Positions 37,030 to 45,657 of a DNA stretch of 64,000 bases are shown here, in pieces (position 1 is the first letter of the stretch; every line of letters begins with the position of its first letter). The notes below the pieces were generated by a model. That model made no database searches, was not told the DNA's origin, and saw nothing but the letters and a program-made list of their open reading frames with translations. A program made the position numbers and the translations under genes. Source of the DNA: Halorubrum californiense DSM 19288 (GTDB lineage: Archaea > Halobacteriota > Halobacteria > Halobacteriales > Haloferacaceae); assembly GCF_000336875.1 (NCBI RefSeq), contig NZ_AOJK01000073.1, positions 91,038 to 155,037 on the forward strand, read 5' to 3'.

Positions 37030-37082
37030 GCGCTCTCGTCACGGGACCGCCACAAAAATGAGCTACGGTGACGGACCGCTCG

Positions 37083-37598
37083 TCACTCGCCGTCCGATTC
37101 GTCCGCCCGAACCGTCACGACGGGCGCGTCCGCCAGCCGCACGACCTTCTCCGTGACGCTCCCCAGCAGGTAGCGCTCGACGCCGGTGCGGCCGTGGGTC
37201 CCCATCACCACGAGGTCGACGTCGCGGTCGTCGGCGTACTGGAGGATCGCCGAGTGGGGCGTCCCCATCTCGACGGCCGTCGTCATGCCGATCCCGTCGG
37301 TCGACCCCGCCGCGGCCTCGATCAGGTCCGTCGCGTGGGCGGTGAGTTCGGCCTCGATCTCGTCGGCGTCGACCTCCTCGTGTCGGCCGATGTAGCCCGT
37401 CTCCGGCGAGACCCCGCTCATCGCTTGGCTGTCCTCGTGGACGAACGCCCCGCTCACGCCGAGGCCGCCCTCGCGGGTGTCGACGACGTGCAACACGTGG
37501 ACCGTCGCGTCGAACGCCGACGCGAGTTCGCTCACGTGTGCCGCCGCCGCTTCCGAGCCGGCGCTTCCGTCCGTCGGGAACAGTATGTTGTCGTACAT
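37083..37598 (-). CDS. Universal stress protein (UspA family)
   Basis: A 171-residue UspA protein with both halves of the nucleotide site: MYDNILFPTDGSAGSEAAAAH at the start and VVMGTHGRTGVERYLLGSVTEKVVRLADAPVVTVR at the end, i.e. an intact G-2X-G-9X-G-S/T ATP-binding motif. It carries a ~25-residue insert after strand 2 (TREGGLGVSGAFVHEDSQAMSG). ATG at 37598 opens on the conserved strand. Single gene; stress- or salt-response role is family inference. Confidence 0.92.
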   Translation of the reverse strand: MYDNILFPTDGSAGSEAAAAHVSELASAFDATVHVLHVVDTREGGLGVSGAFVHEDSQAMSGVSPETGYIGRHEEVDADEIEAELTAHATDLIEAAAGSTDGIGMTTAVEMGTPHSAILQYADDRDVDLVVMGTHGRTGVERYLLGSVTEKVVRLADAPVVTVRADESDGE

Positions 37599-37778
37599 CG
37601 TACCACCAAGTTGAAACTTCGCGAAGCAGGGGTAAAAACGCACCGCAGATCCCCGCTACGTGACGATTCCGCCACTCAACGAAGGAATTCAGTGACGGCG
37701 CAGCCGCGAAAGGTGAGGCGAGCCGTCGAAAGTGAAAACTCCCGGAAACGCGGCGGTGCGTCAACCGGGGGGTCGCTC

Positions 37779-37825
37779 GCCGTTAGCAGAAGTCCTTCGC
37801 CGTTAGCAGAAGTCCTTCGCCGTTA
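37779..37825. repeat. 20-bp tandem repeat duplicating the aminotransferase gene end
   Basis: CGCCGTTAGCAGAAGTCCTT occurs twice (37779-37798, 37799-37818), followed at 37819 by a diverged third copy CGCCGTTAGAGAAGGTC that contains the real TAA stop of the aminotransferase gene. So the last codons plus stop have been copied twice downstream. The rest of 37599-37778 holds no gene that I can see. Confidence 0.85.
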
Positions 37826-38977
37826 GAGAAGGTCGTTCGAGACGAGACGGTCGACCGCCTCGCGCAGGCGCTCCTCGCTCGCGGCGTAGGAGATCCGGGC
37901 GTGCCCCTCGGCGTTGAACGCGCTGCCGGGGACGCAGGCGACCGCGGCCTGTTCGATCGCCGCCTCGCACCACGCCTGATCGTCGTCGTCGACGGGGATC
38001 ATCATGTAGAACGCGCCGTCGCCGACGTCGACGTCGACGCCGTGTTCGTCGAACAGGTCGACGAGGAGGTCGCGGCGGTCGGCGAAGGCGTCGCGCATCT
38101 CCTCGACCGACGCCTCGGTGTTCTCCAAGGCCTCGATCCCGGCGCGCTGGACGAAGTTCGTCGCGCAGGAGACGGAGTGAGAGTGGAGCTTCCCCGCCTC
38201 GCCGACGAACTCGTCGGTGGCGTGGAGGTAGCCGAGCCGCCACCCGGTCATCGAGTACGCCTTCGAGAAGCCGTTGATCGTTACCGTGCGGTCGGCCATC
38301 CCGTCGAGGCTCGCGAGCGAGACGTGGTCGGCGTCGTAGACGATGCGCTCGTAGATCTCGTCAGAGATGACCGCGACATCGTGTTCGACGGCGAGGTCGC
38401 GGACGCCCTCCAGCGCGGTCTCGGAGAAGACCGCGCCGGTGGGGTTCGACGGGGAGTTGACGACGAGCAGTTCGGTGTCGTCCGACACCGTCTCGGCGAG
38501 CTCGTCGAGCGCGGGCTCCAGCTGGAAGCCGTGCGGCGCGAGGTCCACTCGGGAGAGGTCGCCGCCCGCCAGCTTCGCCATCGCCTCGTAGGAGACCCAC
38601 GCCGGGTCGAGGAGGACGACCTCGTCGCCCTCGTCGATCAGCGTCTGGAACGTCTCGTACAGCGCCTGCTTGCCGCCGGGAGTGACGATCACCTCGTCGG
38701 CGTCGGCGTCGACGCCGTTCCCGCGGAGCTTCGCCGCGATCGCTTCCTTGAGTTCGGGCACCCCGTTCGAGGAGGTGTACCCCGTGTGTCCGGCGTCGAG
38801 GGCGTCCTTGCCGGCCTCGACCACGTTCTCCGGGGTGGCGAAGTCGGGTTCGCCGACCGAGAGGTCGACGATGTCGGCGCCTTCCGCCTCCTTCTCCGCC
38901 GCGAGGTTCGATATCGCCAGCGTCGCGCTGGGCTCTACGCGTCCGATCCGCTCCGAGAAGTCGTATGCGTCGCTCAT
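37823..38977 (-). CDS. Pyridoxal-phosphate aminotransferase, class I/II (aspartate aminotransferase-like)
   Basis: A 384-residue fold-type I aminotransferase. Motifs in order: VDLSVGEPDFATPENV (substrate loop), HTGYTSSNGVPELKEAIA, TPGGKQALYETF, the NSPSNPTGAVFSE motif (Asn contacting PLP), ISDEIYERIVYD (Asp to the PLP nitrogen, Tyr), and NGFSKAYSMTGWRLGY with the Schiff-base lysine. Substrate specificity cannot be fixed, aspartate being most common in this branch. It follows ribH by 27 bases on the same strand. The gene end has been copied into the tandem repeat just downstream. Confidence 0.92.
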   Translation of the reverse strand: MSDAYDFSERIGRVEPSATLAISNLAAEKEAEGADIVDLSVGEPDFATPENVVEAGKDALDAGHTGYTSSNGVPELKEAIAAKLRGNGVDADADEVIVTPGGKQALYETFQTLIDEGDEVVLLDPAWVSYEAMAKLAGGDLSRVDLAPHGFQLEPALDELAETVSDDTELLVVNSPSNPTGAVFSETALEGVRDLAVEHDVAVISDEIYERIVYDADHVSLASLDGMADRTVTINGFSKAYSMTGWRLGYLHATDEFVGEAGKLHSHSVSCATNFVQRAGIEALENTEASVEEMRDAFADRRDLLVDLFDEHGVDVDVGDGAFYMMIPVDDDDQAWCEAAIEQAAVACVPGSAFNAEGHARISYAASEERLREAVDRLVSNDLL

Positions 38978-39004
38978 GTGTCGTGTGTAGTCCGCTCGTG
39001 TCTG

Positions 39005-39409
39005 TCAGTCGAGTGCTTCCGCGAGGTCGACGGCGGCGCGCGCGGCGTCGGCACCCTTGTCGATCCGCTCGCGCGCCTCGGCGCCGGACATCCCCGGGCC
39101 GCTCACGCCGAAGGTGACCGGCGTGTCCCGGTCGAGGCTCACGTCGGTGAGCTTCTCGGCGGTCGCGTTCGCGATGACGCGGTCGTGGTCGGTGTCGCCG
39201 GTGACGATGGCGCCGACGACCGCGACCGCGTCGACGTCCTCGCGCCGCGCGAGCCGGTCGGCGGCCAGCGGGCTGTCGTACGCGCCCGGCACGCTCAGTT
39301 CGTCGACGACGACGGCGTCGCGGTCGGCGGCCGCCTCCCGGGCGGCCTCGGCCATCGGCTCCGTGACGGAGTCGTTGAACCGCGCCACCACCAGTCCCAG
39401 CGAGACCAT
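39005..39409 (-). CDS. ribH: 6,7-dimethyl-8-ribityllumazine synthase
   Basis: A 134-residue riboflavin-synthesis enzyme that condenses the ribityl-aminopyrimidine with dihydroxybutanone phosphate. Motifs: LGLVVARFNDSVTEPM, the SVPGAYDSPLAADRL substrate loop, VAVVGAIVTGDTDHDRVIANATAEKL with the catalytic His in the TDHD segment, and TPVTFGVSGPGMSGAEAR. Shape and length are as in other haloarchaea. Gap before the aminotransferase gene is 27 bases, so the two may share a message. Confidence 0.93.
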   Translation of the reverse strand: MVSLGLVVARFNDSVTEPMAEAAREAAADRDAVVVDELSVPGAYDSPLAADRLARREDVDAVAVVGAIVTGDTDHDRVIANATAEKLTDVSLDRDTPVTFGVSGPGMSGAEARERIDKGADAARAAVDLAEALD

Positions 39410-39518
39410 ACGCGAACTGGAGCGGGCGACGGCAAAGTTCTACCGTTCGACCGCAGGGTTGCCGGGCGAACGGGTTCGGGAACCGAGGCTGGATTCGACG
39501 GTGAAAACTGACAGATGA

Positions 39519-39866
39519 CAGTGCGGTGGCGCGTCCCTGCGAGTGGCCGCCGAAGGCGGCCGCGAGGAGCACGCGCGAGGGACGCCGCGGAGCGACCGGC
39601 GGGAGCGAGCGGCGAGGTTGGAGAGGTGTGAGGTGCGGGGCTGTGCGTTCCCGCGAGCGAAGCGAGCGGGAGCACGGAAGTCGCAGCCCGCGCAGCGAAG
39701 CGAGCAGGAACGTCTTCCGGGCGGGACTCGAAGGGGCAGTCGCGAGGCGGGCGCAGGCGTTCACGAGAGCAAAGCTCTCTCGTCATCACGAAAGGCGCGC
39801 AGCGCCTTTCGAACGACAGCGAGCGTGCGCCCGCCTCGCGACTGGGGCTTCGAAGGCGTTCGTGAC
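39519..39866. repeat. Left copy of inverted non-coding repeat around msrA
   Basis: This fills most of the 556-base gene-free stretch 39410-39965. It begins with GCGGTGGCGCG, GAGTGGCCGCCG..GGCGGCC and GAGGGACGCCGCGGAGCGACCGG, and ends with a stem formed by GGCAGTCGCGAGG (39745-) and CCTCGCGACTGGGGCTTCG (39835-). The same blocks occur in reverse orientation at 40584-40862. The middle contains GCGAGCGAAGCGAGCGGG hairpins. Open frames across it (e.g. ...PRDWGFEGV...) reflect the repeat and not real genes. Type unknown; not a recognisable IS. Confidence 0.75.
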
Positions 39867-39965
39867 GATCGATGACTCGTAGCTGCCGACGGGCGAACCG
39901 TCACCAGCAACAGCCACGTCTTCGGCCGCGCGTCATTAATACGTCTGCGACGCCAACGACGTAGC

Positions 39966-40505
39966 ATGACGAACACCGAGACCGCGACGGTCGGCGGCGG
40001 CTGCTTCTGGTGCGTCGAGGCGGCGTTCAAGGAACTCGACGGCGTCGAGCGCGTCACCTCCGGCTACGCCGGCGGCCACGCCGACGACCCCACTTACCGC
40101 GAGGTGTGTTCCGGCAACACCGGCCACGCGGAGGTCATCCAGGTCGAGTACGACCCCGACGCCCTCTCGTACGAGGACATCCTCGAAATATTCTTCACCG
40201 TCCACGACCCGACGCAACTGAACCGGCAGGGCCCGGACGTCGGTAGCCAGTACCGCTCGATCGTCCTCTACCACGACGACGAACAGCGCGACGTCGTCGA
40301 GAACTACGTCGAGGCGCTCGACGAGGAGGGCGGCTACGACGACGAGGTCGTCACCGAGGTTGAGCCGCTGGAGACGTTCTACCGCGCCGAGGAGAAACAC
40401 CAGGACTACTTCGAGAAGAACCCGAAAGACGCCTACTGTTCGATGCACGCGCAGCCGAAGGTGGAGAAGGTCCGCGAGCGGTTCCGCGAGAAGGTGAAGG
40501 CGTAA
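39966..40505 (+). CDS. msrA: Peptide-methionine (S)-S-oxide reductase
   Basis: A 179-residue MsrA that repairs methionine-S-sulfoxide. The active site GGGCFWC is at residues 10-16 with catalytic Cys13, followed by SGYAGGHADDPTYREVCSGNTGHAEVIQVEYDP and FFTVHDPTQLNRQGPDVGSQYRSIVLYHD, all family blocks. A second cysteine near the C-terminus (DAYCSMHAQPK) can resolve the disulfide. The gene stands alone and lies between two inverted copies of a non-coding repeat, which is unusual. Confidence 0.96.
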   Translation: MTNTETATVGGGCFWCVEAAFKELDGVERVTSGYAGGHADDPTYREVCSGNTGHAEVIQVEYDPDALSYEDILEIFFTVHDPTQLNRQGPDVGSQYRSIVLYHDDEQRDVVENYVEALDEEGGYDDEVVTEVEPLETFYRAEEKHQDYFEKNPKDAYCSMHAQPKVEKVRERFREKVKA

Positions 40506-40583
40506 GAAGAGATCCGGTCGGCTGCCGGCAACGAGACGACGGAATCCTCAACCGTTCTTTTATAAATAATCGACGACGGATCG

Positions 40584-40862
40584 GTGGTGAACACCGCCGA
40601 AGCCCCAGTCGCGAGGGCTCGCGCGACTCGCTGTGCGCTTCACTCGGTCGCTCACTTCGTTCGCTCCCTCGTTCCAGTGCTTGCGTCGTCGGGCGTCGCC
40701 CTCGCGACTGCCCCTTCGAGTCCCACCCCGCACAGCACCGCCCCGCAGCCTCACACCACCCCAGCCTCGCCGCTCACTCCCTCCGGTCGCTCGCGGCGTC
40801 CCTCGCACGCGCTCCTCGTGGCCGCCTGCGGCGGCCACTCGGAGGCGCGCGCCACCGCTGTA
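40584..40862. repeat. Right copy of inverted non-coding repeat around msrA
   Basis: Read on the minus strand, this contains in the same order the blocks of the left copy: GCGGTGGCGCGCG, GAGTGGCCGCCG..GGCGGCC, GAGGGACGCCGCGAGCGACCGG, GGGACTCGAAGGGGCAGTCGCGAGG, and CCTCGCGACTGGGGCTTCGG. The central part is shorter and different from the left copy. It accounts for most of the gene-free stretch 40506-40978; the remaining ~115 bases before the next ATG hold no gene that I can see. Confidence 0.75.
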
Positions 40863-40978
40863 GTTCATCCAACCGACCGCTCAAACGTGGATTGGACCCG
40901 TCCGGACAACACGGGTCTGCTACCACGACACACGTCTCGCCACAACATATTCCCTCCCGCCGATCGAACCACGTCTCG

Positions 40979-41659
40979 ATGAAGATCGGTCTCATCTCGG
41001 ACGTTCACGCGAACCTCCCGGCGCTGGAAACGGTCCTCGACGACATGCCCGCCGTCGACCGGATCTACTGCGCGGGCGACGTCGTCGGCTACAACCCGTG
41101 GCCGGCCGAGTGCGTCGAGCGCGTGCGCGAGGTCGCGGCCGCGACGGTCCGCGGGAACCACGACCGCACCGTCGAGAGCCCCGAGCGCTACCGTGCCAAC
41201 CGGATGGCGGAGGCGGGGCTCGAACACGCCAAGGCGTCCCTCTCTGACGACCAGCGCGAGTGGATCGGCGACCTCCCGCGCGCGGAGACGTTCGCCGGCG
41301 ACCGGTACCTGCTCGTCCACTCGCACCCCGCCGCCGAGCGCGAGGACGCCTACGTCTACCCGGAAGAGTTCCCGAACCTCGACCGACACATGGGCGAGTA
41401 CGACGGCATCGTCCTCGGCCACACGCACGTTCAGGGGTGCCGCGCGGTGGCCGGCGGCTTCGTGCTCAACCCGGGCAGCGTCGGCCAGCCGCGCGACGGC
41501 GACCCGCGGGCGGGCTACGCCGTCCTCGACACGACGGCCGACGGGACCGACGCGGTCGAGACGCGTCGCGTGGAGTACGACATCGACCGCGTCGCGGCCG
41601 CGGTCAGCGAGGCCGACCTCCCCGCGACGACCGCGGAGCGCCTCTACGAGGGCGAGTAG
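40979..41659 (+). CDS. YfcE-type metallophosphoesterase
   Basis: A 226-residue calcineurin-like phosphoesterase of the YfcE/MJ0936 group: ISDVHANLPALETVLDDM (residues 5-22), YCAGDVVGYNPWPAECVERVRE (~35-56), TVRGNHDRTV (~61-70), LVHSHP (~115) and DGIVLGHTHVQGCRAVAGGFVLNPGSVGQPRDGDPRAGYAVLD. All metal ligands are present. Substrate unknown; some relatives act on cyclic nucleotides or phosphodiesters. ATG at 40979 starts MKIGLISDVH; upstream in-frame ATG/GTG codons lie outside the conserved region. Confidence 0.92.
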   Translation: MKIGLISDVHANLPALETVLDDMPAVDRIYCAGDVVGYNPWPAECVERVREVAAATVRGNHDRTVESPERYRANRMAEAGLEHAKASLSDDQREWIGDLPRAETFAGDRYLLVHSHPAAEREDAYVYPEEFPNLDRHMGEYDGIVLGHTHVQGCRAVAGGFVLNPGSVGQPRDGDPRAGYAVLDTTADGTDAVETRRVEYDIDRVAAAVSEADLPATTAERLYEGE

Positions 41660-41660
41660 A

Positions 41661-43880
41661 TCAGCGGTCGGCGCCGTCTCGGTCGGCATCATCCCGGTCG
41701 GCGCGGTCGCCGCCGGCGCCTCCCGCGTCGCCCCCGACCGCCACGCCCAGCCGCTCGTACAGGAACGCCCACGAGTCCGTCTGCTCGTCGACGATCATCG
41801 AGGCCGGCTTGCCGACGCCGTGCCCGGTCGCCGACTTCGTCCGCAACAGGAACGGCCCGCCCTCGGCCTCGTTCTGGAGCCGGGCGGTCATCTTCCGGGC
41901 GTGCGAGGGGTGGACGCGCGTGTCGCCCGCGGCCGTGGTGAAGTAGACGGGCGGGTGCGTCGCGTCGGGGTCGACGTTGTGGTACGGCGAGTACTCCTTG
42001 AGGTACTCGAACGCCGCCGGGTCCTCCGGGTGGCCGTACTCCGTCGTCCACGACTCGCCGAGCAGGAAGCGGTGGAACCGCAGCATGTCGAGCAGGGGGA
42101 CCGCGCACTGCGCGGCCGCCCACAGGTCCGGGCGCTGGGTGACGACCGCGCCGACCGAGAGGCCGCCGTTCGACCCGCCGGCGACCGCCAAGCTGTCCGC
42201 GTCGGTGAGTCCCGACTCGCGGAGCGCCTCCCCAGCCGAAATGAAGTCGTCGAAGGTGTGCTGCTTGTCCGCCAGCATGCCCGCCTCGTGCCACGGCTCG
42301 CCGTACTCGTACCCGCCGCGGGCGCACACCGCCGCGAACGCGCCGCCGTCCGCGAGGAACGGGAGCCGGAACCGCCCGAACGAGGGCGTGATACTGTTCC
42401 GGAACCCGCCGTAACCGTACAGGAGGGCCGGGCGCCCACCGTCGACGTCGACGTCCTCGCGGTAGCAGACGAACATCGGTACCTCGGCGCCGTCCGTCGA
42501 GTCGACGAACCGCTGTTCGACGACCAGGTCGTCGGGGACCGAGAGGTCCACGGAGTCGATATCCGTCGACGCGAGTTCGGTCTCGGTGCCCGGGTCAGCA
42601 GCGAGGTCGAGCCCGCGGACCGCCGGTGGCCTGTCGAAGCCGGTGAGTCCGAAGAACGCCTCGGGCCCGTCGCGGTTCCCGGAGACCCACGTGACGGAAC
42701 AGTACGACGGCAGCGAGACGTCGCGCCGGTGCGTCCCGTCGCGGTCGTGGACCGAGAGCCGGGAGTGCGCGTCCCGCTGTCGGTGGACGAGGAGCCGCTC
42801 GGGCGTCGGCACGACCGACTGGATGATCCCCTCGCCGCCGGGGAGGACCTCGCGACACTCCTCGAACGAGAGGTTCCCCTCGCGGAAGCGGTCGACGGAG
42901 CAGGCGAGCAGCCGTCGCCGGGGCGCGCCGTGGTCGGTCGAGACGAACGCCGTCCCGCCGTGGAACCGGACCGACGTCTCGGCGTCGGTGTCGGTCAGGA
43001 CGGGGCGAAGGTCGCTGTCGACGTGGACGTACCACTCGGTGCCGCCAACCATCTCCGAGAAGGCGACCGCGAGCAGTCCGGAGTCGGGGTCGACGGTCAC
43101 GCGCGGCCAGACGTGTTGGTCGTCGTGTTCGAGCAGCACCGTCTCCTCGTTCGGGCCGTCAGCGAGCCGGAAACGGCGGATCTCCTTGTCCATCTGCGCG
43201 CCGTCGGCCGCGCCGCCGGTGGCGACGTAGACGAACCCGTCGCCGTCCGCTTCCCACGCGAGGCTCCCGCCGTTGACCCGACCGCGCTCCGGGAGGATCG
43301 CGACCTCCTCGACGCCCGGCCCGTACCCCTCGTACCCCTCTGTCTCGGCCTCCGGTGACCCGGATCGGGGCTCGCCCGGGTCGGGTACCGACAGCACCCG
43401 TACGTCGTAGTTCTCGTCGCCGCCCTCGGTGACGCCGACCGCGACGCGCTCGCCGTCGTGCGACGGGACGTACCACGCCATCGACCGGGGCGGGCGGTCG
43501 TCGTCGCGGTTCGCCGCCCACGCGTTCGGGTCGACGAGGACGCGGTCCGCGCCGCCCGGCGCGTCGCGGGCGACGAGACGGGCGTGGTCGGCGCCCGGCT
43601 TGCGGACCGTCGCGAAGTAGCGTCCCTCGCGGACGGTTATCGGCCCGTAGTCGGCGACCTCGACGAGGTCCTCGAAGCGCGGCCGGAGCCGGTCGCGGAT
43701 GTCGTCGTCGAGCGCGGCGTCGACGTGGTCGTTCTGAGCGTCGACCCACTCGCTGACCGCCTCGTCGTCGCCTTCGAGCCATCGGTACGGGTCGTCGACG
43801 TCGACCCCGTGGAGCGTCTCCGTGACGACCTCGCGTCCGGTCTCCGGCGGGGACGGGGCCGGAGCGGATTGGCGTGACAT
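41661..43880 (-). CDS. Prolyl oligopeptidase family serine peptidase (S9A)
   Basis: A 739-residue cytoplasmic enzyme with the S9A layout: N-terminal seven-bladed beta-propeller (residues ~70-430) and a C-terminal alpha/beta hydrolase domain. The start carries the family segment DVDDPYRWLEGDD. The catalytic Ser570 is in AVAGGSNGGLSVGAV; the Asp is in AAGDTRVHPSHARKM and the His in ATGHGVGKP. PALLYGYGGFRNSITPSF and CARGGYEYGEPWHEAG form the hydrolase core. It cleaves short peptides after proline. The C-terminus has an Asp/Arg repeat (GGDRADRDDADRDGADR). ATG at 43880 is preceded by no longer family match. Convergent with the phosphoesterase. Confidence 0.92.
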   Translation of the reverse strand: MSRQSAPAPSPPETGREVVTETLHGVDVDDPYRWLEGDDEAVSEWVDAQNDHVDAALDDDIRDRLRPRFEDLVEVADYGPITVREGRYFATVRKPGADHARLVARDAPGGADRVLVDPNAWAANRDDDRPPRSMAWYVPSHDGERVAVGVTEGGDENYDVRVLSVPDPGEPRSGSPEAETEGYEGYGPGVEEVAILPERGRVNGGSLAWEADGDGFVYVATGGAADGAQMDKEIRRFRLADGPNEETVLLEHDDQHVWPRVTVDPDSGLLAVAFSEMVGGTEWYVHVDSDLRPVLTDTDAETSVRFHGGTAFVSTDHGAPRRRLLACSVDRFREGNLSFEECREVLPGGEGIIQSVVPTPERLLVHRQRDAHSRLSVHDRDGTHRRDVSLPSYCSVTWVSGNRDGPEAFFGLTGFDRPPAVRGLDLAADPGTETELASTDIDSVDLSVPDDLVVEQRFVDSTDGAEVPMFVCYREDVDVDGGRPALLYGYGGFRNSITPSFGRFRLPFLADGGAFAAVCARGGYEYGEPWHEAGMLADKQHTFDDFISAGEALRESGLTDADSLAVAGGSNGGLSVGAVVTQRPDLWAAAQCAVPLLDMLRFHRFLLGESWTTEYGHPEDPAAFEYLKEYSPYHNVDPDATHPPVYFTTAAGDTRVHPSHARKMTARLQNEAEGGPFLLRTKSATGHGVGKPASMIVDEQTDSWAFLYERLGVAVGGDAGGAGGDRADRDDADRDGADR

Positions 43881-43996
43881 ACGTTCGCCTGTGGGCGGCG
43901 ACGCAAAACGACTGGGGTCGGCGGCGGGCGCGGCCGTCGGTCGGCTCGCCTCGGGGTCGGCGGCGCGGGCGTTCAGCCGTGACCTGACGGCGAGGA

Positions 43997-44314
43997 TCAG
44001 GGCCACAGTCCGGCGACAAACAAGAGGTTCCGCGCGGCGACCGCCAGCGAGAGAGCGCCGACGCCGGCGCACATGAGGGTCGCGACGAACCGCCGCGTCC
44101 CGCCGGCGACCGCGACCGGGACCCCGATGACGGCCATCCCGACGGCCTTCGTGAGGAGCATCCCGCCGAGGAGGCCGAACCGGGAAATGAACAGGCGGCC
44201 GACGGGCGACCCCTCGACGTACTCGCTCCCGGTGAGGGCGACGTACGTCGTCCCCACGTCGGCCGCGATGCCGACGAACAGGAGGCCCACGGCGAGGGCG
44301 AGACGGGAAGCCAT
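43997..44314 (-). CDS. Small membrane protein (DUF5658-like)
   Basis: A 105-residue protein with three to four hydrophobic helices: MASRLALAVGLLFVGIAADVGTTYVALTGSEYVEGSPVGRLFISRFGLLGGMLLTKAVGMAVIGVP... The AADVGTTYVAL and EGSPVGRLFI pattern (Asp in helix 1, EGSP loop) fits the small DUF5658 group of archaeal membrane proteins. Function unknown. Divergent from the TrxB-like gene with a 158-base gap that holds its promoter. Confidence 0.7.
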   Translation of the reverse strand: MASRLALAVGLLFVGIAADVGTTYVALTGSEYVEGSPVGRLFISRFGLLGGMLLTKAVGMAVIGVPVAVAGGTRRFVATLMCAGVGALSLAVAARNLLFVAGLWP

Positions 44315-44440
44315 TGACGGAGCGAACGCGGCACGCAGGCATAAATCTCCGGACAGCGGCGGGGACCATTCCCGAGGTCCGCCGGGCCGGTCTCGGTTCT
44401 GACGGCGCTGGCTGGTCGACGACCGCGCACAACACGCTTC

Positions 44441-44448
44441 AATTTAAA
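44441..44448 (+). promoter_or_regulatory. TATA box for the TrxB-like gene
   Basis: AATTTAAA centred about 27-28 bases before ATG 44473, which predicts a leaderless transcript from that ATG rather than from ATG 44467 six bases upstream. This was used to choose the start. Confidence 0.6.
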
Positions 44449-44472
44449 CCGTCGGGAGCCCTACGAATGGTA

Positions 44473-45549
44473 ATGAGTTCGTCCGACGACGAGTACGAGG
44501 TCGCGGTGGTCGGCGGCGGGCCGGCCGGGCTGACGACCGCGCTGTACGGGGCCCGACTGGGCCACGAGACGGTGCTGATCGACCGGGGCGGCGGGCGCGC
44601 GGCGATGATGGCCGACACGCACAACGTGATCGGGGTCACCGAGGACATCTCCGGCAACGAGTTCCTCGCGACCGGCCGCGAGCAGGTACAGTCGTACGGC
44701 GGCACCTTCGAGCGCGGCTTCGTCACCGACATCGAGCGCACCGACGACGACCGGTTCCGCCTGTCGACGAACGACGCCGAGATCATCGCGGACCGCGTCG
44801 TCCTCGCGACCGGCTTCTCCGACGAGCGCCCGGACCCGCCGCTCCCGCGGACGGGGAAGGGGCTCCACTACTGCCTCCACTGTGACGCCTACATGTTCGC
44901 CGACGAGCCGGTGTACGTGATGGGCCACGGCGAGGCGGCCGCCCACGTCGCGATGATCATGCTGAACGTGACCGACGACGTCGACGTCCTGACGCGCGGC
45001 GCGGAGCCGACGTGGAGCGACGAGACCGCGGCGCAGCTGGAGTCGCACCCGGTCGAGGTCGTCCACGAGGAGGTCTCGGGCGTCGAGAACGACCCGGACT
45101 CCGGCTGGCTCGAAGCGCTGGAGTTCGAGGACGGGACCCGGCGCGAGTACCGCGGCGGCTTCGCGATGTACGGCTCCGACTACAACACCGTTCTGGCGGA
45201 GGGGCTCGGCTGCGACCTGACCGAGAGCGGCACCATCGACGTCGACGACCACGGCCGCACCAGCGAGGACGGCGTGTTCGCGGTCGGGGACATCACGCCG
45301 GGCCACAACCAGGTGCCCGTCGCGATGGGGCAGGGCGCGAAGGCGGGCCTCGCGATCCACAAGGAGATCCGGGAGTTCCCGCGCTCGACCGAGGAGATAG
45401 CGCGCGACGGCCCGGTGGGCGACGACGAGGTGCCGGCCATCTCGCCGCACCTCATGGCGACCGCCGTCGCCCACGAGGGCCACGCCGGCGGGCCGCGCGA
45501 GGACGCGGCCGCCCAGAACGTCGAAGCGCCCGCGGCGGACGACGACTGA
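44473..45549 (+). CDS. FAD/NAD(P)-dependent oxidoreductase, thioredoxin reductase-like
   Basis: A 358-residue flavoprotein of the TrxB fold: FAD-binding VAVVGGGPAGLTTALYGARLGHETVLIDR (residues ~9-38), a CxxC pair HYCLHCDAYMF near residue 137, a second nucleotide-binding segment YVMGHGEAAAHVAMIMLN, and the GVFAVGDITPGHNQVPVAMGQGAKAGLAIHKEI end that marks the FAD site. The CLHC pair is in the place of the TrxB redox cysteines. The C-terminus carries an extra acidic/His tail. Substrate (thioredoxin, bis-gamma-glutamylcystine or other) cannot be decided. A fragment of a different TrxB-like gene is fused to cydB at 58946. Confidence 0.88.
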   Translation: MSSSDDEYEVAVVGGGPAGLTTALYGARLGHETVLIDRGGGRAAMMADTHNVIGVTEDISGNEFLATGREQVQSYGGTFERGFVTDIERTDDDRFRLSTNDAEIIADRVVLATGFSDERPDPPLPRTGKGLHYCLHCDAYMFADEPVYVMGHGEAAAHVAMIMLNVTDDVDVLTRGAEPTWSDETAAQLESHPVEVVHEEVSGVENDPDSGWLEALEFEDGTRREYRGGFAMYGSDYNTVLAEGLGCDLTESGTIDVDDHGRTSEDGVFAVGDITPGHNQVPVAMGQGAKAGLAIHKEIREFPRSTEEIARDGPVGDDEVPAISPHLMATAVAHEGHAGGPREDAAAQNVEAPAADDD

Positions 45550-45657
45550 TAGGGTTCAAACTCTTCTCAGCATTTCCGAGCGAAGCGAGGAAATCGCCGG
45601 CCGGGACTCCCGCGAGCGAAGCGAGCGGGAGGTCGGCCGGCGCACGACCGCAGGGAG

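Noticed and set aside
39543..39875. Plus-strand frame of 110 codons in the left msrA repeat (contains PRDWGFEGV)
   Set aside because: The peptide is Arg/Ala-rich without fold-like pattern and its counterpart in the other copy has a different middle; the shared feature is DNA, so I treat it as a non-coding repeat.
40560..40868. Minus-strand frame of 102 codons in the right msrA repeat
   Set aside because: Same reason as the left copy: conserved as DNA blocks and not as a protein.
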